Origin: Collinsella sp. AM34-10
GTDB lineage: Bacteria > Actinomycetota > Coriobacteriia > Coriobacteriales > Coriobacteriaceae
Length of the DNA stretch: 64,000 bases
NCBI RefSeq assembly: GCF_003469185.1
Contig: NZ_QSIL01000001.1
Coordinates: 372,001-436,000, forward strand
Direction: 5' to 3'
This document shows, in pieces, positions 9,572-17,422 of the stretch. The stretch's first letter is position 1. Each line of letters opens with the position of its first letter. A model generated the notes under the pieces. That model saw only the letters and a list, made by a program, of their open reading frames with translations. It made no database searches and was not told the origin of the DNA. The position numbers were made by a program, and so were the translations under genes.

Positions 9572-11413
9572 ATGATTTTTAAACTTGCAAATATAATCAT
9601 CCGGGTCGATAAACATGCGACCATGCATCCCGAACTCTACTATCGTGTGCTCTCCGGTGATGCTTCGTATGATGACGATATTCATTCACTTCATATCAAT
9701 GGAAGCGTTGACTTTCTGACGTATGTAAATGGCTTATCTGCTGGCAAATGGAATCAATATGCGTCTGTTGACGGCGTTGTCTTGCATATGGCTTTATTTG
9801 GCAGAGGCCGGGTTGTCGTTCATGGAGTAAGGTCTGGCGAGCTGAATCCTGTCGAGCTTAAATCGAATTCTTTTGATGGCGATAAAGTTGATCCTTGCGT
9901 TCTTGATATTGATATCGATACAACCGGCTACGACTTGATTGGTTTTAGGATTGAGAGTGATGAGGGCTATTCTGTAGACCTCTTGAACGCCTCTTATCTG
10001 ACGGATGTTCCTGAAGACTCCATTAACCCGATCAATCTTGCTCTTTCTACTACCACATTTAAGAATGAACAGTACATTCTCCCTAATATCGAGCTCGTTA
10101 AAGCGGGCATTTCTAAAGAGGAAGGCCCGATCCGTGACCATTTCCACATGTTTGTTGTCGACAATGGCCAGACGCTCGATTCTGCATCACTTTCCGATGA
10201 GCTAGTCACTGTTCTCCCGAATCCCAATACGGGCGGTTCGGGAGGGTTCGCACGTGGAATGATGGCGGCAACTGAAACTCCTGACCAATTTACTCATATC
10301 ATCTTGATGGATGACGATGTCTCTATCATGCCCGAGAGTTTGATTCGTACGTTCAATCTTCTCTCTCTTGCGAAGGGCAAGTATAAGAATGCCTTTATTA
10401 ATGGGGCCATGCTCTCAATGGAGAATCCTGCTCGCCAGTATGAGGATGTTTCATATGTGGACGCTTCCGGTGTTTATCGCCGTGTGAAGGAAGATTTGAA
10501 CGTTGATGAGTTGTCCGACATCCTCGAAAACGAACGCACGAGCGTTGAGATTGATCAGGCTTATGGAGCCTGGTGGTATAGCTGCATTCCGGTGAAGGCT
10601 ATCGAAAAGAACGGCCTTCCCATGCCCTTCTTCATTCGCTGTGACGACGTTGAGTTTGGCATGCGCAACAAGCCTGTTTACATGACCATGAATTGCATTT
10701 GCGTGTGGCACGCAAGCTTTGAGGGCCGCTTTCGCGCTTCGGTGGATTGCTACCAGTACTTCCGCAACTTCTTTGCCATGATCGCTCTTGATGATTGCGC
10801 TGATGAGAAGATGTTTGTCCTTCGTATTCAGCGAGGGGTGCGTCAGAACTTGCGCGATATGGATTACCAGGCTGCCGAGTTTATTCTTGATGGCTTTGAG
10901 GACTATCTGCGTGGCCCTGAGTATCTTCAGAAGCTTGATGGCGCCGCGACGATGATTGGCAAAGGCAAGTTAAATGAAAAGCTGGTTCCTGTTTCCGAAA
11001 TGGATCCAGAGCTTCTTCGTAGGGCCGGGGTTACGGATCAAGTGCTCGTTAATGTTAATTTCAAATCTCACCCGTCCAAGTTTATGAGGTTCTGGAGATT
11101 TGTTCCTTATGACAAGCATTATCTTCCCGATATGATGCTGTGTGGCAAGCCTGGCTATATAGTTAAGAACGGCAGCTGTACGCTTGAAGGCAGTGCGACT
11201 CGCTGCAAGACCCTTGTCTTTCTTGATCCGACTCGTGAGAAGGGAACGGTACGCACGATGGATCGAGCACGGTTCAAGAGCATTCGCCATCGAGAGCACG
11301 AACTGATGGCACGTTATCGTAAGGAAGGCAAGAGCGTCAGGGGTGCGTGGAAAGATGCCATGCCGTATATGGCTTCGCGAGAGTTCTGGGAACAGTATTT
11401 AGGTCTTAAATAA
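9572..11413 (+). CDS. GlfT2-like galactofuranosyltransferase
   Basis: The 613-aa protein has a beta-rich N-terminal region of about 165 residues, a GT-A core with NPNTGGSGGFARGM, a DDDV metal site at residues 247-250, and a helical C-terminus. This order (beta-sandwich, GT2 core, C-terminal helices) is that of mycobacterial GlfT2 and related galactofuranosyltransferases, which use UDP-galactofuranose. UDP-galactopyranose mutase, which makes that donor, is encoded at 14446-15570, supporting the assignment. The start is ATG after CAGGAATTACGT. The 146-bp gap from the SDR gene shows no clear gene. The stop codon lies in the stem of a shared terminator. Confidence 0.85.
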   Translation: MIFKLANIIIRVDKHATMHPELYYRVLSGDASYDDDIHSLHINGSVDFLTYVNGLSAGKWNQYASVDGVVLHMALFGRGRVVVHGVRSGELNPVELKSNSFDGDKVDPCVLDIDIDTTGYDLIGFRIESDEGYSVDLLNASYLTDVPEDSINPINLALSTTTFKNEQYILPNIELVKAGISKEEGPIRDHFHMFVVDNGQTLDSASLSDELVTVLPNPNTGGSGGFARGMMAATETPDQFTHIILMDDDVSIMPESLIRTFNLLSLAKGKYKNAFINGAMLSMENPARQYEDVSYVDASGVYRRVKEDLNVDELSDILENERTSVEIDQAYGAWWYSCIPVKAIEKNGLPMPFFIRCDDVEFGMRNKPVYMTMNCICVWHASFEGRFRASVDCYQYFRNFFAMIALDDCADEKMFVLRIQRGVRQNLRDMDYQAAEFILDGFEDYLRGPEYLQKLDGAATMIGKGKLNEKLVPVSEMDPELLRRAGVTDQVLVNVNFKSHPSKFMRFWRFVPYDKHYLPDMMLCGKPGYIVKNGSCTLEGSATRCKTLVFLDPTREKGTVRTMDRARFKSIRHREHELMARYRKEGKSVRGAWKDAMPYMASREFWEQYLGLK

Positions 11414-11450
11414 GAAGAGGTCCGGATTAACTCCGGACCTCTTCTTATTT
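11412..11450. terminator. Bidirectional intrinsic terminator overlapping two stop codons
   Basis: A perfect 15-bp stem (11412-11426 with 11432-11446, loop TTAAC) has A-rich sequence on the left and ATTTTG on the right. It separates the convergent GlfT2-like gene and the GT2 gene. The arms contain the last bases of both stop codons, so both genes end inside the terminator. Confidence 0.92.
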
Positions 11451-12374
11451 TGAATAGGTTTTATAGGCTTGTAGCTCCCATTGCTTTCGTTCAACCTTCG
11501 CAACCGAGTCGAGGATAAGTCCCGTTGCCAGACTTAGTCCGCATAAGAACATGAACGAGACGGCGAGCATAGCGGTGGGGAAGCGAGGGACTAATCCGGT
11601 TTGGAAGTACTCTGCGACGATTGGTATACCGAGAGCGAGCCCAACGATGGCAAAGATGATTGCGATAAGACTAAAGAACTTGAGCGGACGATAATCTTTA
11701 AAGAGGGTTCCAATCATTGCGATGACCTTGATGCCGTCGCTGACCGTGTTGAGCTTGGATTCCGAGCCGGCAGGGCGATCTCGATACTTTACCGGCACGT
11801 CTTGAATGCGCCAGCGGTGATCGACGGCGTGGATGGAGAGCTCGGTTTCAATCTGGAAGCCCTCACTCAAAACGGGGAACGTCTTGACGAAAGGCTTGCT
11901 CATGGCTCGGTAGCCGGTCATCACGTCGTCAAAGCTGTAGCCGTATATCCACTTGATCATGGCGCGAACAAGGTTGTTGCCAAAGCCGTGAAATGCTCGT
12001 TTGTTCTCTTCGGCATAGGTGCCGTTTGACAGGCGATCGCCAACGGTCATATCCGCTTCGCCGTTAAGGATGGGATTGCAGAGTGACTTGGCGGCTTCGG
12101 CAGGGTATGTATCGTCGCCGTCGACCATCAAGTAGCATTCGGCATCGATATCACGGAACATTTGGCGGCACACGTTGCCTTTGCCCTGCCTAGGCTCGTG
12201 GCGCACCGTAGCCCCGTGCTGCTTGGCGACTTGCGAAGTGTCATCGGACGAGTTGTTGTCGTAAACATAGACAGTTGCGCCGGGCAGCTCTCGATGAAAA
12301 TCGTCGACAACTTTGCCAATCGTCAACGCTTCGTTGTAACAGGGGATTATGACGGCGGTATTCGAATAGTCCAT
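11445..12374 (-). CDS. GtrB/DPM1-like family 2 glycosyltransferase with C-terminal membrane anchor
   Basis: The 309-aa protein starts with a GT2 domain (AVIIPCYNEALTIGKVV, VYDNNSSDDT, DGDDTYP) and ends with two hydrophobic helices at about 230-250 and 268-290. Such enzymes transfer a sugar from a nucleotide donor to undecaprenyl phosphate, giving a lipid-linked sugar used outside the membrane. The FDDVMTGYRAMSK segment is characteristic of this group. The start is ATG with a consensus AGGAGGT upstream. The gene is divergent from the ABC exporter. It could supply the lipid-linked sugar for the DUF6541-type proteins; that link is inference. Confidence 0.9.
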   Translation of the reverse strand: MDYSNTAVIIPCYNEALTIGKVVDDFHRELPGATVYVYDNNSSDDTSQVAKQHGATVRHEPRQGKGNVCRQMFRDIDAECYLMVDGDDTYPAEAAKSLCNPILNGEADMTVGDRLSNGTYAEENKRAFHGFGNNLVRAMIKWIYGYSFDDVMTGYRAMSKPFVKTFPVLSEGFQIETELSIHAVDHRWRIQDVPVKYRDRPAGSESKLNTVSDGIKVIAMIGTLFKDYRPLKFFSLIAIIFAIVGLALGIPIVAEYFQTGLVPRFPTAMLAVSFMFLCGLSLATGLILDSVAKVERKQWELQAYKTYSK

Positions 12375-12535
12375 GTAGGACCTCCTTTAATGACTCATCT
12401 GGTCGAAAGTATACCTATCGCCCGCCCCTTTGATTAGATATGGGTTAGTTCTCCAGATTTGTTGCGGTGAGTTATCGTCTACGTGGGAGGGCTATACTTT
12501 CCACTGTTATGTTTTACGAGACAAGGAGATGGTCC

Positions 12536-13381
12536 GTGGCTGACAACCTAGAGAGTCAGAAAGCGGTGGCTAAACCGGCCTCTCACGCTAAAAATGATTA
12601 TGAGAAGGACAAATTTATCCTTAGGCAGCTGGTTACCAAGGATTTTAAGATTAAGTATCGTCGCAGCGTTTTGGGCGTAGCTTGGTCCGTGCTCAATCCT
12701 TTGTTGATGATGATTGTCATGTCAATTGTGTTTTCGACAATCTTTGCCCAAGGTCGCAATGGCTCCGTTACGCCTGAGATGTATCCACTTTATTTGATTG
12801 TCGGTAATGTGACGTTTTCTGTTATGTCCGAATCGACAAACCAGGCGTTGATGTCCATCATTTTGGCTTCCTCGCTGTTGAAGAAGGTCAAGGTGCACCG
12901 TTGGGTCTTTCCAGTGCAAAAGGTGCTGTTCTCGCTCGTCAACTTCGCCTTCTCTTTGGTTGCTGTTGCCTTGGTCATGCTCTGGTTCCATGTGGTCCCT
13001 ACCTGGCATCTAATTCTGCTGCCAGTTTGCTTATTTCTGCTTATGTGCTTCTGCATGGGTTTGGGTCTGATGCTGTCTGCGCTGGCGGTCTTCTTCCGTG
13101 ATGTCATGCATCTATGGAGTGTTGTCATTACTGCTTGGATGTATTTGACGCCGATTTTCTGGACGACTGACTTCATTGGCAAGATGGATCACTGGATTCA
13201 GGTTCTGGTGGTCGTCAATCCCATGTACAACTACCTCCAGTTTATGCGTGACATCTTCCTGTTCAATACCGTGCCTTCTGCCCTTACGGTTGGCCTATGT
13301 GTTGTTTGGGCTGTTCTTGCCCTTGCCATTGGCTATGCCGTGTTCCACAAGACCGAGCACAAGTTCATTCTCTACATCTAA
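12536..13381 (+). CDS. ABC-2 type polysaccharide/teichoic acid export permease (Wzm/TagG family)
   Basis: The 281-aa integral membrane protein has the ABC-2 layout: a cytoplasmic amphipathic N-terminus (FKIKYRRSVLGVAWSVLNPL) followed by six membrane helices. Members export undecaprenyl-linked O-antigen, teichoic acid or capsule chains together with an ATPase. The start is GTG at 12536, with AAGGAG 7 nt upstream; the longer frame back to 12467 has no SD. The ATPase gene starts 12 nt after the stop. A TATACT box at 12493-12498 could be its -10 element, but no good -35 was found. Confidence 0.92.
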   Translation: MADNLESQKAVAKPASHAKNDYEKDKFILRQLVTKDFKIKYRRSVLGVAWSVLNPLLMMIVMSIVFSTIFAQGRNGSVTPEMYPLYLIVGNVTFSVMSESTNQALMSIILASSLLKKVKVHRWVFPVQKVLFSLVNFAFSLVAVALVMLWFHVVPTWHLILLPVCLFLLMCFCMGLGLMLSALAVFFRDVMHLWSVVITAWMYLTPIFWTTDFIGKMDHWIQVLVVVNPMYNYLQFMRDIFLFNTVPSALTVGLCVVWAVLALAIGYAVFHKTEHKFILYI

Positions 13382-13393
13382 GGAGTGCTGTTC

Positions 13394-14161
13394 ATGACTG
13401 AATCTGCTATTGATTACAGCAAGCAGCCCCTTGCTGTTGAGGTCAAAGACGTCACCATGATCTTTAACATGGCGTCCGAGTCGCTTACAAACCTCAAGGA
13501 GTACTTTATTAAGCTCGCTAAGCATGAGCTGTTCTTTGAGGAATTCCGCGCGCTTAAGCACATTTCGTTTGATGTGCATCGCGGCGAGGTCGTTGGCCTT
13601 GTTGGCACCAACGGTTCCGGCAAGTCTACGATGCTCAAGATCATCGCTGGCGTTTTGGAGCCCAGCGAAGGCGAGGTTAAGGTCCATGGCAATATTGCGC
13701 CGCTGATTGAGCTCGGTGCCGGCTTTGACCCGGAGCTTACCGCGCGTGAGAATATCTATCTGAACGGTGCGCTGCTTGGATACACGAAGGAGTTTATTGA
13801 CGCTAGCTTTGACGAAATCATCGAGTTCGCTGAGCTCAAAGACTTTGTCGACATGCCGCTGAAGAACTTCTCTTCGGGTATGGTTGCACGCATTGCCTTT
13901 GCTATCGCTACGATTACCGAGCCCGACATCCTGATCGTCGATGAGACGCTTTCTGTTGGCGATGTCTTTTTCCAGCAGAAATGCGAGCGCCGTATTCAGC
14001 ACTTTATTGAGAGTGGCGACGTCACGGTCTTGTTCGTTTCTCACTCCATGGAGCAGGTTGAGCGTATTTGCCAGCGTGCTGTGTGGATCGAGAAGGGTGA
14101 TCTGCGCATGGATGGCCCCGTGGATGAGGTCTGCAAGGCGTACCACGACCAGTTCAAGTAG
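13394..14161 (+). CDS. ABC transporter ATP-binding protein for polysaccharide export (Wzt/TagH family)
   Basis: The 255-aa ATPase contains Walker A GTNGSGKST, the signature FSSGMVARI, Walker B DILIVDE and a SHSMEQV switch. The family energises export of lipid-linked glycans through the permease encoded just upstream. The protein ends soon after the nucleotide-binding domain, so it lacks the C-terminal carbohydrate-binding domain of O9a-type Wzt proteins that recognise a capped chain end. The ATG at 13394 is preceded by AGGAG at 13381-13385; the GTG at 13385 overlaps this SD and is not used. Confidence 0.93.
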   Translation: MTESAIDYSKQPLAVEVKDVTMIFNMASESLTNLKEYFIKLAKHELFFEEFRALKHISFDVHRGEVVGLVGTNGSGKSTMLKIIAGVLEPSEGEVKVHGNIAPLIELGAGFDPELTARENIYLNGALLGYTKEFIDASFDEIIEFAELKDFVDMPLKNFSSGMVARIAFAIATITEPDILIVDETLSVGDVFFQQKCERRIQHFIESGDVTVLFVSHSMEQVERICQRAVWIEKGDLRMDGPVDEVCKAYHDQFK

Positions 14162-14214
14162 GTTATAATTTATTGGCCGTGTGAACTTGTACCCGCTTGG
14201 ACGCCCGGCTTTAT

Positions 14215-14291
14215 GCTCCATTAGCTCAGTTGGATAGAGCAGGGGACTTCTAATCCCAAGGTCGACGGTTCGAATCCGCCATGGAGCACCA
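14215..14291 (+). tRNA. tRNA-Arg (anticodon UCU)
   Basis: A full cloverleaf can be drawn: acceptor GCTCCAT with ATGGAGC, D arm GCTC/GAGC, anticodon loop CTTCTAA (anticodon TCT, reading AGA), and a T arm with GGTTCGAATCC. CCA is encoded at 14289-14291. The outermost anticodon-stem pair is a mismatch. A TATAAT box lies at 14164-14169, just after the exporter ATPase gene, and an intrinsic terminator follows at 14303. Confidence 0.95.
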
Positions 14292-14302
14292 GAGAGTTTT
14301 TG

Positions 14303-14335
14303 AAGACCCGGTATAATGCCGGGTCTTTGCTTTTT
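14303..14335 (+). terminator. Intrinsic terminator after tRNA-Arg(UCU)
   Basis: A 9-bp stem, AAGACCCGG at 14303-14311 with CCGGGTCTT at 14319-14327, has a 7-nt loop and is followed by TGCTTTTT. It ends the tRNA transcript. Confidence 0.88.
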
Positions 14336-14364
14336 GGGCATGTGGGCGTGCAGTGCTCCCTCAA

Positions 14365-14403
14365 CAATAAGCCCGGTGTAGCATCGCTGCACCGGGCTTA
14401 TTG
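14365..14403 (-). terminator. Intrinsic terminator downstream of glf
   Basis: A 14-bp stem (14365-14378 with 14390-14403) with an 11-nt loop lies 43 bp beyond the glf stop codon. On the minus strand it is followed by TTGAGG, so the T-tract is weak. It most likely ends the minus-strand transcript that includes glf. Confidence 0.7.
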
Positions 14404-14445
14404 CTTCTTGCGAATTTGGTTGTCGGTCTCGAGTCGTTGAGCTCC

Positions 14446-15570
14446 CTACGCCTCTGTCGGCTCCACGCCCAGCTCGTTGCGGACGAGCTCGAAGGCGGCG
14501 GCGATGGCCTTGTCCATGTCGTAGTACTTGTAGCCGCCCAGGCGACCGGCGAAGACCACGTCGCCCTCCTGCGCCGCCAGCTCCTCGTACTGCTTGTAGA
14601 GGGCCTCGTTCTTGGCGTCGTTGATGGGGTAGTAGGGCTCGTCGCCGGGCTTCCAATCCGCCGGGTACTCGCGCGTGATGACGGTCTTCTCCTGCGTGCC
14701 GAACTCGAAGTGCTTGTGCTCGATGATGCGGGTATAGGGGACCTCGCGCTCGGTGTAGTTGACCACGGCCACGCCCTGGTGGTCCTGCTCGTCGAGTGTC
14801 TCGGTCTCAAAGCGCAGACTACGGTACTCGAGTGTGCCCAGCTTAAAGTCGTAGAACGAGTCGATGGGGCCGCAGTAGATCGTCCTGGCGGCGATATCGG
14901 GCTCGGCGGCGGCCAGCTCCTTGTACTCCACGCCGCAGCGCACCACGACGCCCTCGAGCATGTTGGCGACCATCTTGGTGTAGCCGCCCATGGGGATGCC
15001 CTGGTAGCGGTCGTTGAAGTAGTTGTTGTCGTAGGTGAAGCGGCAGGGGAGGCGCTTTATGATGCTCGCGGGCAGGTCCTTGCAGTCGCGGCCCCACTGC
15101 TTCTCGGTGTAGCCCTTCACGAGCGTCTCGAAGATGTCGCGGCCGACGAGCGACAGCGCCTGCTCCTCGAGGTTTGTCGGCTCTCCGATGTTCTCGGCGG
15201 CCACCTGCTCGGCGATCTTGGCCTTGGCGTCTGCCGGCGTGACGACGCCCGGCCACATCTTGGCGAAGGTGTTCATGTTGAAGGGCATGTTGTACATGCT
15301 GCCGTGGAAGTTGGCGACCGGTGAGTTGACGTAGTTGTTGAACTCGGCGAAGCGGTTGACGTAGTCCCAGACGTCCTTCATGGAGGTGTGGAAGATGTGC
15401 GCGCCGTAGCGGTGGACCTGGATGCCCTCGACGTCCTCGGTATAGATGTTGCCGGCGATGTGATCGCGGCGATCGATGACTAGGACCGACTTGCCGGCGC
15501 GCTTGGCGGCGTTAGCGAAGACGGCGCCAGAGAGGCCGGCGCCGACGACTAGGTAATCGTACTGGGACAT
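14446..15570 (-). CDS. glf: UDP-galactopyranose mutase
   Basis: The 374-aa flavoenzyme converts UDP-galactopyranose to UDP-galactofuranose. The N-terminus has the FAD Rossmann motif VVGAGLSGAVFA, then DRRDHIAGN and the RYGAHIFHT segment typical of Glf; near the C-terminus GRLGGYKYYDMD binds FAD and substrate. The length matches bacterial Glf proteins (about 370-390 aa). The ATG at 15570 is chosen because AAAGGAG lies 7 nt upstream; an open frame to 15645 lacks an SD. It should provide the donor for the GlfT2-like enzyme at 9572. It lies 78 bp after aroQ on the same strand, so the aro operon could partly read into it. Confidence 0.95.
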   Translation of the reverse strand: MSQYDYLVVGAGLSGAVFANAAKRAGKSVLVIDRRDHIAGNIYTEDVEGIQVHRYGAHIFHTSMKDVWDYVNRFAEFNNYVNSPVANFHGSMYNMPFNMNTFAKMWPGVVTPADAKAKIAEQVAAENIGEPTNLEEQALSLVGRDIFETLVKGYTEKQWGRDCKDLPASIIKRLPCRFTYDNNYFNDRYQGIPMGGYTKMVANMLEGVVVRCGVEYKELAAAEPDIAARTIYCGPIDSFYDFKLGTLEYRSLRFETETLDEQDHQGVAVVNYTEREVPYTRIIEHKHFEFGTQEKTVITREYPADWKPGDEPYYPINDAKNEALYKQYEELAAQEGDVVFAGRLGGYKYYDMDKAIAAAFELVRNELGVEPTEA

Positions 15571-15648
15571 GGATATGCTCCTTTGTATGTCAATTGGACA
15601 GCTACTTAAGCTTTGGGACAAACAAACCTGATTATTTAGTCCCAAGGA

Positions 15649-16086
15649 TTAGTGTAGCAGATGCTCTTTCAGCAGCTCCAACGCGTGGGCGTAGCCTTGG
15701 AGGCCCTCTCCGGTGATGGTGGCGAAGCAGGCCAGACGGGCGTAGCTCACCTGGCGGAAGTCCTCGCGCGTCTCGACGGCGCTGATGTGGACCTCAACGG
15801 CGGGGATGGCGACGGCTTTGAGCGCGTCCAGGATGGCTACGCTGGTGTGCGTGTAGGCCGCCGGGTTGATGACGATGCCGTCGACCTTGCCGTAAGCCTC
15901 CTGGATCTTGTCGACGATGCTGCCCTCGTGGTTGGACTGGAAGACCTCGACCTCGTCAAAGCCCTGCGCGGCGCCTGCCTCCTGGCAGATCTGTACCAGG
16001 CGGTCGTAGTTGTCGCTGCCGTAGATGCCCGGCTCGCGAATGCCGAGCATGTTGAGGTTGGGGCCGTTGATGACGAGTGCTTTCAT
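15649..16086 (-). CDS. aroQ: 3-dehydroquinate dehydratase, type II
   Basis: The 145-aa protein removes water from 3-dehydroquinate, the third step of the shikimate pathway. Family motifs are NGPNLNMLGIREPGIYG near the N-terminus (with the catalytic Tyr), FQSNHEG, INPAAYTHTS with the catalytic His, and VEVHIS. Type II enzymes form dodecamers of about 145-150 aa, which fits. The ATG at 16086 follows AAAGGAAG; the longer frame to 16302 crosses a terminator and is rejected. This is the last aro gene of the operon and lies after a strong hairpin, so its expression may be lower than that of upstream genes. Confidence 0.95.
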   Translation of the reverse strand: MKALVINGPNLNMLGIREPGIYGSDNYDRLVQICQEAGAAQGFDEVEVFQSNHEGSIVDKIQEAYGKVDGIVINPAAYTHTSVAILDALKAVAIPAVEVHISAVETREDFRQVSYARLACFATITGEGLQGYAHALELLKEHLLH

Positions 16087-16127
16087 GGTTGCTTCCTTTG
16101 GAGTTGGTCGGGCGGTGAGGCGGAATG

Positions 16128-16170
16128 AAAAACCACCACAAAGGTGCCTGTCCCCTTTGTGGTGGTTTTT
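16128..16170. terminator. Strong bidirectional hairpin between aroE-aroK and aroQ
   Basis: A perfect 17-bp stem (16128-16144 with 16154-16170) carries five A on one side and five T on the other, with the 9-nt loop TGCCTGTCC. The shape suits an intrinsic terminator in both directions. It starts 2 bp from the aroE-aroK stop. The loop-side GGTGCCTGTCCCC resembles a hairpin repeat that I recall as dispersed in several bacterial genomes, so it may be a repeat insertion acting as a terminator. Confidence 0.8.
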
Positions 16171-16171
16171 G

Positions 16172-17422
16172 TTAGAGAGCGGGTGGGAGGGTGTCGAGGA
16201 CGGCGCGGGCGGTGTTGGCGGCGCAGTCGCGCGAGTCGATGGTGTGGTCGGCCCAGGCGCGGTAGCGCGGCATGCGCTGCTCGGCGAGCTTTTCGATGCC
16301 ATCGCGGGCAGTGATGGGGCGTCCCTTATGAGCGAGTTCGTCGAGCTTGCGGTTAAGCATCACGATTCGGCTGTTCTGGTGCAGCAGCGGATAGTTCTCA
16401 TCGCGCGTGACCACGCCGCCGCCGGTGGAGAGCACCAGGCCACTGCGCTTGGAGATGTCGGCTAGCGCCGCCGTCTCCTGCTCGCGGAAGGCCGCCTCGC
16501 CGCGCTCGACGATAAAGTCGGCGCAGGGCATGCCCAGGCGCTCCTCGAGGGCGCGATCGAGGTCGATGTGCTCGCGGTCCGTGAGCTGGGCGATCTGCTC
16601 GCCCACGCGGGTCTTGCCCGAACCTGGCATGCCAATCAGGGCGATGTTCTGCTCGCGGTGAGACAGGCGCTCCGTTACGTCCAGGATGCGCTCGCGCGGG
16701 GTGGCTTTGCCGGTGTAGCGCTCAACAGCCTGTGCTGCTTGTGCCACAAGCATGAGCAGGCCGCCGATGCAGGGGATGCCGCGGCGCTCGGCCTCGAGCA
16801 TCAGACCCGTGCGGGCGGGGTTGTAGACAATGTCGATGACGCCCTCGAGCGCATCGAGGCCTTCGAGCGTGCAGGGAGCGTCGGGGCAGTGGGGGAACAT
16901 GCCGGCAGGCGTGCAGTTGACGAGCAGTGCCGCATCGGATTGTTGCGCGATATTGTCGTAATTGACCTCGCTCGTGCGACCCACGGGTACGACGATGGCG
17001 CCCAGATCGCCGAGCACCATACTGGCCGTAGTGCCCGCGCCACCGGTGGCGCCGAGCACAAGGACCTTCTTGTCGGCAACTTCAACGCCCAGCTCCTCGA
17101 CCAGACACTGAAAACCAAAGTAGTCGGTGTTGTCGCCGCGCAGGCGGCCATCGGGCAGGCGCGTGATGGTGTTGACGTTGCCCATGCGCTCGGCCAGCGG
17201 GCTCAGCTCGTCCAGGTATTCCATGACGGCACGCTTGTAGGGGATGGTCACGTTGGTGCCTTCCCATTCATCGCCCGTCATAAAAGCCTCGAGATCCTCG
17301 GGCTCGCGCTCAAAACGCACGTACTCGAGCCCAGCGAGCTCTTTGTAGATGGTCGGGGTGTAGCTGTGGCCCAGCACGCGGCCCAGCACGCCGTAGGGGC
17401 GGGTCGCGACGGTATCGGTCAT
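16172..17422 (-). CDS. aroE-aroK: Bifunctional shikimate dehydrogenase-shikimate kinase fusion (AroE-AroK)
   Basis: One 416-aa chain covers two consecutive pathway steps. Residues 1-255 are AroE: HSYTPTIYKEL, GTNVTIPYKRAV (substrate Lys), GDNTDYFGF (substrate Asp) and the NADP motif LGATGGAGTTA. From about residue 258 comes AroK: P-loop GMPGSGKTRVG, DLD, FREQE and STGGGVV. Both halves keep their catalytic residues but are slightly short (about 255 and 160 aa against 270 and 170). No long linker is present. The ATG directly abuts the pheA stop, suggesting translational coupling. A terminator-like hairpin follows. Confidence 0.95.
   Translation of the reverse strand: MTDTVATRPYGVLGRVLGHSYTPTIYKELAGLEYVRFEREPEDLEAFMTGDEWEGTNVTIPYKRAVMEYLDELSPLAERMGNVNTITRLPDGRLRGDNTDYFGFQCLVEELGVEVADKKVLVLGATGGAGTTASMVLGDLGAIVVPVGRTSEVNYDNIAQQSDAALLVNCTPAGMFPHCPDAPCTLEGLDALEGVIDIVYNPARTGLMLEAERRGIPCIGGLLMLVAQAAQAVERYTGKATPRERILDVTERLSHREQNIALIGMPGSGKTRVGEQIAQLTDREHIDLDRALEERLGMPCADFIVERGEAAFREQETAALADISKRSGLVLSTGGGVVTRDENYPLLHQNSRIVMLNRKLDELAHKGRPITARDGIEKLAEQRMPRYRAWADHTIDSRDCAANTARAVLDTLPPAL

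Noticed and set aside
13295..14656. 453-codon minus-strand frame over the exporter ATPase and tRNA
   Set aside because: It overlaps an ABC ATPase with all motifs, a tRNA and a terminator.
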